This document shows positions 24,203 to 37,500 of a stretch of 64,000 bases of DNA, piece by piece. The stretch is from Acanthosoma haemorrhoidale (lineage: Eukaryota; Arthropoda; Insecta; Hemiptera; Acanthosomatidae). The DNA is taken from positions 39,937,841 through 40,001,840 of the forward strand of contig OV884009.1 in assembly GCA_930367205.1 (NCBI GenBank), written 5' to 3'. Both the position numbers and the translations under genes were made by a program. The notes beneath the pieces are model-generated. The model was not told where the DNA came from. It worked only from the letters and a program-made list of their open reading frames with translations, and ran no database searches. Within the stretch, counting starts at the first letter, position 1. Each line of letters begins with the position of its first letter.

Positions 24203-27200
24203 CATATTTTTGTATTGACTAATTACACTCCACATACCACAACTAGTGTCATATAATACGAATTTTAACACAGTTTCATCCCTTTAAAAGTAGAGGATCT
24301 ACCCTTCGGACGGTTGTAGACTCCTTGCCCCGATGAGTGGTTCAATTTGCTAAATGTTCAAGTCTTAAAAATAGAGTCCTGACCAATAAACACCCTGATG
24401 TAGCTAATGAAATACTGTAAATGACATGTGTACCTCACAACCCACGTGCAACAAATAAATATTTTCATTTTTTGATTAAGTGCTCTTGTGATTTAGGTAC
24501 CAATTGGCATTATCAAATCTTGTAAGTTCTATCTCAAAATATGTTTTTTCTTATATTTAATCTTTTTTTTTTTGTTCTGTCTTAAATACTCAAATAAAAA
24601 ATAGAATTTAAAATCTTAGCTATTTTGACAACTTATGAACTAAATTTAATAAGAGTCACAAAAAATTACAAAATCACCCTGAAAACTCTCAGCTTGTGCA
24701 GGGAGAGCAGAGAGGTACGAACATAACACCACACTGTTTACAACACTCACAGTTAGCACATAAAAGTAATTTGTTTTGTGTTTCCTAAACACCGGTTATT
24801 ATATCACCATGAACTATTGTAAAGTAATTACTTTAATGGGTATCGAAATAAACCCTAAAAAATTTAAGATCGATATAATCAATTTTATGACAGCTATTGT
24901 TGAACATAAATCCCTACAGACAAGCGGGCGAGACCCGATTCTGTGAAAGTACTGACTCTCTCTTTGAGACAGGCAGTACTTAGCTTATCAATGATGGCTA
25001 GAGAAATCTAGGAAGCTAGAGAAACAAGATCGGTTTTTCAACTTTGTTGAAATTGTTATTCATATTGATAATTTCCCTTATGCCTTAACCAGGATACGTA
25101 AAGCGTAATCAAAGATGTACAATAAAGATATCAATTGCGAATTTCTTGGAAAATGTTTGGAAATTTCAATACAAATGACCAACTTGCACATGTTTGGACT
25201 TTATTTCTGAAGCCTCCGACTACGCAGACTTGGCACTCATATCTATAGCCCTGTTTCTATATGTAAAATGGCCCACATTTAAAACCATAATTAATGAGAT
25301 AAGTGCCAAATTTAAAAATAAACTTTAAAAGAGGTTTAGCCTAAGATATAATATGGTGCAACATCGAAGATTTCATTGTTGATAGTTAGTTGCTTTCATA
25401 ATTTCTTAGAACGTAGTAGAGATATTAGATTTTAAAATGAATTAAATAGCAAAGAGAATTTCGAATGGTGAAAGATCCTGTCTCGAAGAGAATGACAACC
25501 GAAATATGCTGTGGTTGCTTTTCTCGTTTTCATCAAACGTTAAAAGCTTCATTCGAGATTGTTTCGGGGCGTTTACGCCTAAATAATATATAAGTATATA
25601 TTAATACCTATTGAATGAAGCCTACTGAATTTCTGTTGTGCTTGAGGCAACCTCTTCATAACATAAACTTTACAACCAAAGCTACAAATGTCAAAAGTCG
25701 CCTTTTTTTCATTATTTGTTCAGAAACTATTATTTCTAAAGCCAGTAGCAACGTAGATCGCCAATTGACAGTTATGAGTGTGGCGCCATCGCCATGTGAT
25801 TCTACAAAACTGAGTGGACTAAGGTCAGAAGAATTTCCACCTGTACGTTGGATGTTTGAGCAGATTTATGTCCAACGAACGTTACCTTTCGCCCTTTCAT
25901 GATTTATGATTACTCAATTACCTTACTTCTCAGATGATTGAGTAGTACTCGGCTTTATCGGGGGAGGAGCAAGATGAAGGAAACTGATCCCTGGCCAGCA
26001 AAGAACAATCGATACGTAAGTTCACCTAAGAACATGAACAAAATAATTAATTACGCGAAGACACGATAAACCAAGAACATATAGCGATATACCATTTGGT
26101 CACTGCTGTAAATTAAGAAGATTTTAACGTCATTGTACATGTACATAATCACTTTTTTTTATAAATTAACTGGCTAAACTCATTAGCCTTATTGTATAAC
26201 ATTTTAGGCCTCTCTCCCACCAGTACATAGTAATTTTTGTTTTATTAAATATATTTTTAACTAATTTAGCTTATCCATTCAATGCACTATCTACAAATAT
26301 AATTTATACAGTCCACTTCTTACTATCACAGTTGAATATGCAAAATTAGAAACCACCATCTGACTGAGTCCATATTCAATATTATTACTTATGTATAACG
26401 AAGCGTATGCCCATATGACATCCATGCTTGAAAAAAAGAAGGTCTTTCCTTTTCACATGAGCCCCACGAGTGTGCGTAATTGATCGATGAGGGGGGGGGG
26501 CTGTCCCCAGTGGTAGTGGTGTGTCGTTTCGCGACCAAAGATTCAGCCGTAGCTCGGTAACGGAATAAGGTAAATGTGCAGTTCTTATACGTCCGTGTAG
26601 AACTTGCCAAACTCCTAAACTTCTTTAATTTTTTCTTGTACTTAATATTGACAGGTGATAAAATAAGCGTACACCCAGCAGTTTTTATGAGCAAAAAAAC
26701 ACTTTATTATAACACAGCTCTACATACGGTCACAAGATACAAAACCCGACTGACTTAACAGTTGAAGGGGGAACACAGTGTTGCCACAAATGGTGACTTG
26801 ATAATTTTATTTACAAATTTAACAATATAATACCACCAGTGTACAATACAAATATATATAAATACTACAATATAAAGAGGAATTGCTCCAACACTTAAAA
26901 GGGTTAGAGAACTAAAAATCGACATAAATCGAGCAATACGTGCGATGAGCCAGAAGCAACAGCAAAAGGATCGAATGAATAGACCAGAGCCCTATAAATT
27001 AAACTTGCGCAAGACCATGGCTGTGGTATTACCAACCGATAATTTAATTACAGTTAATTGCGTTATGTGAGTATACTACCTTTTTCCATTTTCAAATTGG
27101 ACGATGGAAAGGATTTCACGTCTCTACCTTTGCCGAGCACTTCAAATAATTGTAAATAGAAAATTAAGTCTAGTTTCCATTATTTGACATGCAGTAATAT

Positions 27201-27690
27201 TATTCGCGATGCCAATGAACGTCCCCTAAGTGTGCATGTTCGGATCTTGTATGAACATGGATTCAACAAAGCCCACTCAGCCGTGGTTTGAATTAACGCG
27301 GTCGGCTGGCTTGCTGATATCAAAGTGTGCTAGCTCATTGTAGGATTGATGCAGTCTGTCACACACACGGGGCATTCATACCGTATCGGCCATCTGTGCA
27401 GTCACGGGGGCAATCAAACCTCACTGCCTTTGTCAGCAGAAAACGATTTTGAAAGTCATTAAAATCATTTTAAATAAAAAACTTCATCTCTAATCATAAA
27501 TAATTTTTTACCTTAAGAACATTATACTTTTTTTAGTTGTAGAAAACCCTTTGATCAATTTAAATCATTAGTAATATGCTTCGAGGGGAGAATTCTACAA
27601 CCTGCCCCGTTGGCCAATAAGTAATTGCGACCTTTCTGTTCTCAATTACTATAACATATATATAGGAATTAAAAAGAACTGGTGAGCAGG
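24203..27690. other. No gene assigned
   Basis: AT-rich DNA. Frames of 60-100 codons occur (for example 25615-25902 and 26389-26694), but none has domain-like features. A run of 10 G lies near 26492. Sequence around 27.2-27.44 kb is GC-moderate and unassigned. Confidence 0.4.
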
Positions 27691-27699
27691 ATTTTTGAC

Positions 27700-28190
27700 A
27701 GAGTGTAAATATAATACGCACACATTTTCCTTCATATGGGTTTTAATCCACGATTCGCACCAACAGTCAGTTAATCTTGTTGAGGTGACTTTGAAGTTTA
27801 TCGGATCCCGTTTCAGTATTATAAGTGATTACAGATCAGCTTTGTCGTCTGCAAATATTGTCAGAAAGGAAGGTTTTGGGAGTAGAGTTGATAGAAGATA
27901 GGAACAAGGACACCCCCACCCAATCCAACTTCTATGGGATAGTAGTTCTATAATTCTAAACCACCATTACTTATAAAAAGTAGTTTGAAAGATAGGGCGG
28001 AGATGATTAAGAAATGTCTCTGTGATGAAATTTTTTGACCTTGTGATAGTAAGCCAAACGAAAACTTCTGATCCGTCCAGAAAGGCTCCAGTGAAATGCT
28101 GTTTGCTTTCAAGGGCTGAAAATATGTGATAAACAATACGGAGGTCTTATTGAACAACTAAATGCCATAACCAGGTAAGTAGTGAGGATG
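27700..28190 (-). pseudogene. Old jockey RT palm fragment, minus strand
   Basis: Diverged match to the RT palm of the jockey copies at 20.6-22.8 and 52-54 kb. A minus-strand frame at 27948-28157 follows the segment from HISSALESK to YLSNRFF (here QPLKANS...FKLLFIS). Further on, the catalytic box is still F-A-D-D (27844-27855), although frames around it are broken. No 3' untranslated region or A tail is attached. By divergence this is one of the older copies in the window. Confidence 0.7.
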
Positions 28191-28494
28191 AAGTAGGTTT
28201 TTTGACCGAAATATCGATAGTAGACATTTTAGGATTTTGATAAAATGTTTCTTAAGACCACTATCGTCTAGGTCTAGTAATGATGTTAGGGAAACTTTGA
28301 GCAGCGATGCTACTGAAATTTACGGATACAGTAAGAGGTTAGTGGAAGAAGTTCAAAGTAACTGAGCCCCTGAAGAAAATCATAATATTCCATACTACAA
28401 TAAACATTGTAATAAAATAACAAATCAGTACTTGCAGGAATCCTTATCTCATTTATCACGTTACTTCAAGACATTTTACTTTTAATAATTGATC

Positions 28495-28553
28495 AGACGT
28501 TAAATTGATTCAACAACGTTCACATGATGCTTTTTTTATGTTCAATTAACGTC
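28495..28553. repeat. Small inverted repeat
   Basis: CAGACGTTAAATTGA at the left and TCAATTAACGTCTG at the right can pair with one bulged base around a ~30-base loop. Confidence 0.6.
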
Positions 28554-28829
28554 TGGTTACAATGAAACGATTACGTCTGAAAAAGCAAATTTTTATCTTC
28601 TAAACTAAATATAAACAAAACCACAACCCTCTCTCTCGACTGGTGGGGAAATGAAACTAGGTTGCTTCAGTGTAAGTGCTTTCTACTTAGCTCTGTGGAA
28701 ACCTCTAATGAGGGAGTTGTTAGGGACTCATCCTCCTGCCGACAAGATACGATGGAACTTTCACCTCTCAAATCCTTTGAACAAAACAAAATATTCAGGT
28801 CAGGAATACACATCATCAGATGTATACAT

Positions 28830-28838
28830 ATTTATGGT
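28830..28838 (+). repeat. Target-site duplication, left
   Basis: ATTTATGGT, repeated at 29026-29034 on the other side of the truncated jockey end. Confidence 0.7.
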
Positions 28839-29025
28839 ATTTTATTTTTTTCAGGCACAATACTTTATTGTGATTAAATTACAATCTGCCTTATTGGGCG
28901 ATAAGTAATTGTGCTCAATGTTCTCATTCACACCATACTTACAATTCTTCATTCGCTCGCTCATTCATACAATATTTACAAACAGCCCAGCCCTCCCAAA
29001 TCTACATGATTGTCAACTCCCTCGC
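28839..29025 (-). mobile_element. Jockey-family 3' end with target duplication
   Basis: A 187-bp, severely 5'-truncated insertion on the minus strand: A-rich tail (28839-28852), family end (CACAATAAAGTATTGTG, TTACTTATCGCCCAATAAGG, GAATGAGCGAGCGAATG) and a break at ATGCGAGGGAG. ATTTATGGT flanks it exactly at 28830-28838 and 29026-29034. It holds no coding sequence. Confidence 0.8.
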
Positions 29026-29430
29026 ATTTATGGTCCAGGCTCATACACAGACATTTTTCATGTTACTTCATTACGTTCGTGATTGATGTAGCAAATTGTT
29101 ATTCAATAACAATAAGAAGTAAAATAATTTTTAATCTAACGAAAAAAAAAGTAGAGAACGTCGTCAATCGTTTGGTACGAATCATTTCAAGCAATGATGG
29201 ATTTCAGAAAACAGTGAAAACGCATGCTTTTTTCGGTTCAGCTTCCACAAATTTTAAAAATTCAAAAAAAGTATTTCATCTTTTGTCTTCTTGTAAATAA
29301 CAAAATTTCATGTACGTTTTATAAAAGTATCTTGAAAACTAACGTTTATGCTTCAAATTTTCAAAATTAAGGTTTTATACACTTACTGATTTTATTTTGA
29401 TCTAGATGAGTTTTAAGTTATTATAAAACG

Positions 29431-29501
29431 TCCTCATAGCTCACTTGCTAACACCTTGAGTTTTAACATCGGAGACCCAGAGAGCAATTCCCAGTTCCCC
29501 T
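29431..29501 (+). ncRNA. tRNA-like sequence, possible SINE head
   Basis: TAGCTCACTTGCTAACACC resembles a tRNA D arm (A box). About 35 bases on, AGCAATTCCCAGTTCCCC resembles a degraded T arm. Stems are incomplete, so it is not called as a functional tRNA. Confidence 0.3.
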
Positions 29502-32500
29502 TTCATTGTTTCTTTGGTGAATGAGAATGGTTGGAATTCACATGGCCTCCTAAGAATAAAATAGTTGTACAAATAAGTAGCGTATCCTGTTTAGAAAACT
29601 GAGAGCGCCACCTATCGACATTGGTCACCGATTAAGGTTTTTTGTTTAAAATTTCATTCTTTATTTTTTTCCACACAAATACATATGAGTTGTGATTCAT
29701 TTTTTAACTAATCTTTCACCTATTGTTGAGAGTTTTATCCCTGTCTTCCCGCTGGTGGTGCGAGCTGATATTTCTAAGCGAACTGAAAAATATCAACTGT
29801 TTAATTAGATGACACTTTTAACGAGATAATAATAATTTTCAAAACTGCGAACTGCGTTTAATCCATACTAAGTTTAACTTGAACAACACCCAAAGCAACA
29901 AAATTGGCTTAATAACGACTGCAAAGTAATTAGTGGAGAAAAGATAATTAAACTAGAGGAAGACTGAAGGTTACAAATTGCGGACTAGAGCAACTCACCA
30001 AAACCCTTTAGCAGCTCCACTTTGAGATTTAATAATGAATAACTTGTTAGGGCCAGTAATGGCAGAACATCATCTTGAAGGATGCCTCGCTACCTAAAAT
30101 AAAAAATACGAAAGAAGATTGTTTTTTTTTCAGCAGGATGCGTGTTAGGCATAAAATAATGAATTAAAAACACTCAATTGCCAACACCTTTGTTTGACCC
30201 AAGTATTAGTTACTATGGCGTTTAATGCTGTATTTGATCAACAATTTTTTTTTATGAATTATTATTTTTTCAGGGAACGAAATTTGTGAATTTTAAAAGA
30301 AAATTTCGTTTCCGGAAGTAATACACAACGAAATGAAAACCCCTGTTCAAACTAGAGACATGAAATTTTACATGGAGGTCCCATTTGATGTGTGTCCAAT
30401 AAACCTGAATAATTGTCATCAATTTCTCCATATTATTAGTTATTACTCAATTAGTCCATATTAAAATCTATATATGAATGTCTCTATAATATCGAATAGG
30501 GCATAATTACAGAGTGTTTTAAAGATTTATTTTTTTGATTTTTGAGAGTATATTTTTATTTGGAATACATATCAGTTAAATTATGAACATAGAAAGTAAA
30601 TAAATAATATCAAGTGTTACTCATGGAAATTGCCATGCGTTTCTTAAAAACTCCTTATTTCATATCTCAAATAGTTATTTCTCTAGTAACTAATTTAAAG
30701 ATTGTTTTTACTTTTTATAGATAAAATTATTTTAAATAGATTATGAACTAAATTAAAGTTGTTTTTTTTTTTTTTTTTTTTTTTTTCTTAGCTCTTAAAC
30801 TTATAAAATAGGATGTGGGAAAATTATAGTGCTTCAAATAATTAAAGTTTAAAAAAAACATTTAAATAAAGTACGTAGAAGGTAAATAAATGATATCGAG
30901 AGTTACTCATCAAACTTGGCATTGGTTTTTTAACAACTCCGTATTTTCTATGACAAACAATTCACTAACTAAAATTTAGTTTTCATACATACATTAGTAT
31001 TTTTTAAAGAAATCATTGAGATGAGCTGTTTGACAGGCGATTTATATAGTTGAACCTCAAAATTATATTCATTGGAAAATATTTTCGTTAACGCCTTTTA
31101 AGTATGTTTAGCTATGGAAGAATATTAAATCTTAACTCTCTAGGGTATAATAAATGTTTAAATTTAGCGAAACAGTCGAACCTTTTATACGTTAGATTTC
31201 TTTTTTATATATTGGATTATTGTATTTGAACCAAAAAAAGTCAACATCATTAGTGTTGGAAAATATACCTTACAAAGCCTCGTTAATTCGATCATTGCTA
31301 TACCCAACCTTTGGGCTAGGTAATTATTCAAAGGAATCTTTTGGAATTTCTGACATTCCGCAAATTCCCATTCGAGTGAAAATGTTCAAGCATAGACACT
31401 GATCGTGAGTTATTCACAAGTTATGAATAATTTTATCTTAGATGAATAACTGGGGCTCATATGTCACATCGTTATTAAGCCCACTGTCGGCCACACTTCC
31501 CCCGCTCTATTACTCTGCTAACAAACCGCCCCTTAATAACGCACTCGGGAAACTTGTTGGCACAACTCCTTCAAATTCAATTGCCTGAAACGAAACCGGT
31601 AGGTAATGAAAATATTGCGAAATTAGCTGTGGAATTTTTAATTAAAATCAAATGACCAAGATCTCATATGAATTATACCCTGCAGAGTCACATAAGAGCA
31701 AATCTAGTAAAAGCTACTGTTGAAAGCTGGCACGAACTCCATAAAACGATATATCTTCTAAGAGTGATTAATTTTAATTTTTTTTTACATATTTATGCAT
31801 CATGATGAAGTTTATGTTAACTAATGGTTTGAATTAATGTTTAATTGAATTAATTTATTTCAAACATCTATTGTACATTTGATTGAGGCTTTGTATTCTT
31901 AAACACATTCCCCAAAGCCCACACAAAATTATTCACAGATCCTTATTCCTTCGTAATAACGCTCTTTAAGTATCTCCTATAATTAGCCCTAATCGTGCCA
32001 CTGACCAGCACTTTCCCCTCATGGCCGGAGGCTGTGGCTATCGTGCTCTATCTCATTCTGAACTGCCACTACTATAGTCAGGGAATAAAGAAAAAAATAA
32101 ACAAAATAAATCATATGATTCTAGATTTTGTTATAGTTATCCATTGGCGCGTTCTGTATACTAAAAGTCCTTGCAGGGGGGGGGGGTGGTTTGAGCGTCC
32201 CTTTTTCTCGTTTTATAATATCACGGGAAATAACAGGTTTAGCTAAAGGTACTTTATATACAAATTTTACTTTAACTAGTGAGAATAGCGTCCCAGCTTT
32301 AGCAGAATAATAAAGTTATGGATTTTGATACAGCTGTTCATTGGAGTGTTCTGTAAAATGTAGTAAAAGTCCCCACCGGTGAGCGTTATGGTACAGCCTG
32401 AAGGTCCCGTTTTTGGGATCTGAGAAGAGCGTCTGGCATCATAAAAAACTATTTCCGTTCCCACGAGGATAGGGAAAAATAAATAAACTGTATGTGTGTA

Positions 32501-33465
32501 TGGTATGTACAAATATATATTTGTGTGTATCAGTTGAGGCTTGGGCATTGTTGGTATAGTCTTAATACCAAATCCTCGGGATGTAAAAATCCCGATTGTA
32601 AGTGTATAAAATTAAGAGCTACGAATAAAGCAGCCTTGTACGAATGTTTGATCTCATCATTTCTATTACCTTTTTCTCGATCTTCTTTTAGTTTTAATTC
32701 TCACAAACGTTAAATTTAATATGTATAAATATATTATATATAAACTAAAGTTGGGTTAGATTTTTCTGACCCATAGGCATAGAAACATACGAAACATCAT
32801 CTCCCAATGTCTTGAGATCGCTTAAACAAAACATGCAAATATCACGCTCATGATCAATGGAAATTTTTCTATGCAACAAAAATGTTTCTGTCACGTTATT
32901 CGTGAAATTTTGTATAGAAGAACGGAGACGTCAGCTAAGACGTTACCCAGATTGCCAATCCCAATAATTAGTCTGATCATATATGAATACAATCAACTTT
33001 ATCAAGCATTTAATTCCCCTTTTTTAATTTCTCTATGCACTTCAATGCCACGTGCATACCATGAGCCACTGACCCAACCACTAATGCAGGTACTTAATAG
33101 AATAAATCAATAATGCAATATTGTCTTAGTGATTACTTTTTTTATATTTGATAGAATATTAGTGGCATTATGTCTATTGCCATTATTAGCTAAAAAAAAT
33201 ATTATTTATTTTCAAGTTTAGATGATGTCTGACTGTTTGAAGAGTTCGTTCTGCTATATAAAATAAAACGACCCAACAATAAAGGCGTTAGACATTTTAA
33301 AATCAATTCACTCGTCTCAGTTTCTGATGATCTGTATTTATATGTAATTATCTGTGGTAATTATTGGGTTGAAAGGATGCATAGCAAGGTATTATGAATG
33401 AGAATTAGAAGTTTCTGATGTTTGAAAACCACTATAAAATATATCACTAAAAATTAACTTATACT
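29502..33465. other. AT-rich DNA with local duplications, no gene seen
   Basis: Contains a direct repeat at 30591-30680 and 30877-30965 (both with GTAAATAAAT, GATATC- or AATATC-type sequence, TTACTCAT and AACTCC), a 25-base T run at 30762-30786, a dispersed repeat member at 30352-30392, and a second direct repeat at about 32125-32185 and 32320-32385. No domain-bearing frame. Confidence 0.5.
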
Positions 33466-33712
33466 GAGAGTACACCACGTGTTACGAAACTTTGTGCCTT
33501 TGTTTGGCCAATTTGATATTTACCGGCAACATACCCCCATCATAATAAATGTTTTGTTGTCAAAGAACTAAAGTTCTTGACCTGAAAACTACACTTTAAC
33601 AGCACAAATAAAACTTTCGATGAGAGTACATAACGTGTTGCTCTACATTTGTCTTGTTGGTTTGTTATTTACTGGCTACATACTCCAACCATAATAAATT
33701 TGGTTTTGCCTA
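33466..33712 (+). repeat. Diverged tandem duplication, period 156 bp
   Basis: 33466-33560 and 33622-33712 share GAGAGTACAYMACGTGTT, TTTGTTTGGCC or TTGTTGGTTTG, ATATTTACYGGC, and CATCATAATAAAT or CCATAATAAAT in the same order. Confidence 0.75.
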
Positions 33713-33903
33713 ACGGACCAAGGGTAAATCACTTCGAGCCTGACTACATCCTATTCAACTTATTTCCTTCTAATAAATATACAGGTTCTAATAAATAAAC
33801 ATAATTTTAACATAAAAATCTCGTTGAAATATTTCTGGTTGTAGCTTAAACAGATGGCATTGGCTTTGCTTTAAGCAGTTTCTACGTTATTATATATTGA
33901 AAA

Positions 33904-34529
33904 TTCTTTATTGTGATAAAATTACAATCAGCCTTATTGGGTGATAAGTAATTGTTATAAATGTTCTCATTCATACCATATTTACAATTTTCATTCATAC
34001 AGTATTTAGAAACAGCCCAGAGACCTCCCAAATCCACATGGTTGTCACCTCCCTCGCATGTGAAAGACGAAGCGGAGTCTTGGGAAGTCCCCTTCCCTTC
34101 TGACGGGAAGCACCTCCGTCAGCCGGGTCACCGGATACGAGCCAGTGGAGGCTGACGAAGAGCGTGAGAGCCACATACGCTCAGGACATGATCGGAAAAA
34201 CTGGCAATTGCCGGGACTCTCACTGTCACATATTTATATCAGGTCACGAGGCCACTGCCGTTTTAGTCTTCGAAGTGGATTATAGGGATGAGTGTTGGAG
34301 TGTAATGACTGTGCTACGGGATTAGGTGGTTAAATAGGTTACTAGGGAATTTCATGAACTTCGAAGGGGTGAGTTCAAGAACGTAAGGTATATTAAGACC
34401 TTTATAAAGGGTTTTGTTGCTGATGTAATAAGGGGTATTTACTATTGTTCTCAGAACTTTTGAGTGAAAGGATTGGATACACTTGATGTTCGACTTCTTT
34501 GCCGTTCCCCATAGCTCTATTCCTCTACA
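33904..34529 (-). mobile_element. Jockey-family 3' fragment with target duplication
   Basis: A 626-bp, 5'-truncated copy on the minus strand. It contains the C-terminal end of the RT ORF with several breaks (YCRGMELWG-like start near 34520, then a KVLRTIVN-like stretch), the 3' untranslated region and the end sequence CACAATAAAGAA. ATATTGAAAA flanks it at 33894-33903 and 34530-34539. It resembles the 20.6-22.8 kb copy more than the 52-54 kb copy in its 3' untranslated region. Confidence 0.85.
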
Positions 34530-34539
34530 ATATTGAAAA

Positions 34540-37500
34540 GTTAAAGAGGTAGTATGTTTAATATTAATTTTACTGAGATGAGTTAATTAAGTAGCAACGT
34601 GAAATGTGCTGCTAACTAGTACTTAAAATATTTGGCCTCCAAGTAGTCAGTACTCAAGTAATCAGACTCCAAGTAGTCATCAGTCCTGATTTATTATAGG
34701 GAAAAGTCACCATCAAACCATTATAGTGGCTCCTCAGTGAGTCTCAAAATTAACTCTTATCGTCATTGCAAATGTAAACTTACGAACATGAAACATTTTT
34801 TTTTTACGTATGCATTTTGAAAAAGTGATAACATCAGACCTAGAACGAACAAAATCGATTTCGAATTCCAAAATATAACAAGTATTGCTTGAGATAATAT
34901 TTGGCTCAAACTGTGTAATATTTTTTTTTAGTAAATCGTATAAATTGATCCTTTATACTTTTTTGATTATTTTTGAACTAAACTGTATTTTTTAAGAATA
35001 TAGATACAAAAAAAAAGTTAAGAAATTGTAAAGATATATACTTACGCGTCTCTGCAACGGTTAACCGATGTACTCACTAAATTATCCTGATATACTATTT
35101 GTTGTTAATGATGACAATTTTTTTAGCAACATTAAATTGGAAAATAATAATGCCATTTGCTATTAATTATTGCTTATTTCTGATGATATATTAGCAACAT
35201 TAGGTCCATTGACATTTACATGATTAGCCGGAAAAATCAAAACGTTATTTATTTTAATGTATAGATGATATTGCTTTGAGCAGTTTCTAATAATTTTCGT
35301 TGGTTACTTTGAACATGCTTATAACGTATTCAGTAATCGTTGTAAGAGGGTAGGGTGACATATATGTCATGTTTCATGTTAATTTGAATGAAATCATTAG
35401 GTACTAATGTAAATGGCAATCCTTCAAATTAAACTACAGGATCTCAGTAAAAATTAGTTTCTAAGAAGCTCAAGATCGTAGTATTGAAATCTCCTGATCC
35501 TCCACCAGCTAAAGAGGTCCCAATCCCGCCAAAGATCTTATATTGAGGATCGGGTTGAAACCTTTACCAGTTTATCCCGGCTAAATAAACCCGCGCTCCG
35601 CCCTTATCCCCTGCTTCCTCCGTCTTAATCATTTCGCGTTTTTCTTTTTAGTTTTTAGCGGTTGCTTTCGGACAAAAAGTTGATAAAATTAATTCTTAAT
35701 AAATGTATCTTTTACCTTTAGATTATTGCCTCGTGGCTCAATTTGTCATTTGACAACGAACCTGAAAATTCTTGATTTAAAGTAAACAGTTTAAGCTGTT
35801 GGACATTGAACGTATAAATAACATTTTTTTTGTTTTATAAGTTCTTTACTTTAAATTGAGTCAATGTGCAAATACCGCTTGGTTTTAAAAAAAAACTCAT
35901 AATTTTATCTGTTTAATTATGTTAACCATTAAACATTGCTTTTTCAATAAGTAAATTGTAACAAGCTAAAACAGTCAAACAAAAATTATTATTATTAACC
36001 ATGCCCCCACCATGGGGACCAATCAGAGTTTTAAATCTCAAATAGCTTCTTTGCTGGATGTTGAGAAATCAAGTTATCCAAAGTTGCCCTACAAGTTTTA
36101 CGTTAGATTCGTTTGCTTTTACTTATCTGTATTTATAAGTAAAATTATAAATACGAATACGTATATAAGGTATTTTTTAATATACTTTAAAAATTTCAGA
36201 TATATTACTGCTATAAAGATATTTATATGAAAAAATACAATATTCTTGCAAGAATATTCTTGTAAGAAGAGATTCACACTCATCCCCCCCTCCAGTAATA
36301 CACCAGCAATGTACCCAGTGGAAGAACGTCCCCCCTACCTTCCTCTCCGACCGTTGCACGAAAACCGTAGTAAAGAGAACAACGGACGCTCAGGGCATGA
36401 ATGGGGATTTTGTCCTGTTCAGATATCCTTGTAAATATTTACTGCCTCTTTCAAAGGAGAAACAAAGTCAAAATACTATCCTAATCTCACGTGAAATATG
36501 CCCTCACAGTGTAACCAACCTCCCCCAATTATTTTGTCCCAGATCTCGTTTTTCAACAATTTCAGATAAATAAAACATTTTTAATATAAGATTTGTGTAA
36601 TCAATCGTGCGTGCACTAGAGTGCAGGAGATCCGGCATTGTATACCATAATTTAGTGTCCAGTTATTCAATTGACATCGCTGTTGTTCTATTGCTCACTA
36701 ATATAAGCCCGACTACAATTGAACAACTATTTGTATAATAAAACTGACCTTTGGACATTCAGGCGGGGTTGACAGGCTGTCCCGTCCCCTCGAATTACAT
36801 AACTGTCAAAATGCATAAACAAATGAGTAGCAAGCCACGCTAGCTTGACTCGGCTGACGGAAGTGACTTTTAAATCAGTCTTTAGGATTTCTCCACTCAG
36901 CGAAGCTTCAGTAATTCTTTCTTCAAAGTGCGAATTCTTCAAGTGGTTATTTAAACAACTTGGCCCCAAAACGAAATTTCTCAGCTACCCCAGTACCAGT
37001 ACCATTTCTTATCTTATTTCAAAGATTTAATTTTTAAAGATTTATAAGAGCAACTAGCAATTTTATTTTATTTAAATGTATAGTTTTACAATGTTTTCTA
37101 TTGCCTTATAAAAGGCAGATTGTAATTATAGCACAATAAAGGAATTTAACTACCTAACAATTTTTTCATCGTAAAATTTATAATTTTCTTTTTTATTCAG
37201 CCTGTCATATAATTTAAATAGATTAAATATCTAAAATTTATAATCTAATAATGAATAATTTAAATTATTAAACAATTTAAAACTCTCTACCATAATATCG
37301 GTTGTTCGATCATTTTTACTGCCGCTAGCCTGCACTAGCACTGCTCCTTGCACATCAAATGGTTTGTATCCGGACAAAGGTGGGCTTGGCATAAAGCATA
37401 CAAATCAATTGGTGCCGCACCCAATTCCGCGCACCTGATCGCCTTGTACTGTGGCAATTTGTGTACCTCAAGGTTAACATGGGCGAGATCTTGAGTGTTG

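Noticed and set aside
25615..25902. 95-codon + frame
   Set aside because: No domain, no conserved composition, and such lengths occur by chance here.
26389..26694. 101-codon minus frame
   Set aside because: Contains low-complexity Pro/Ser from a G run and no recognisable motif.
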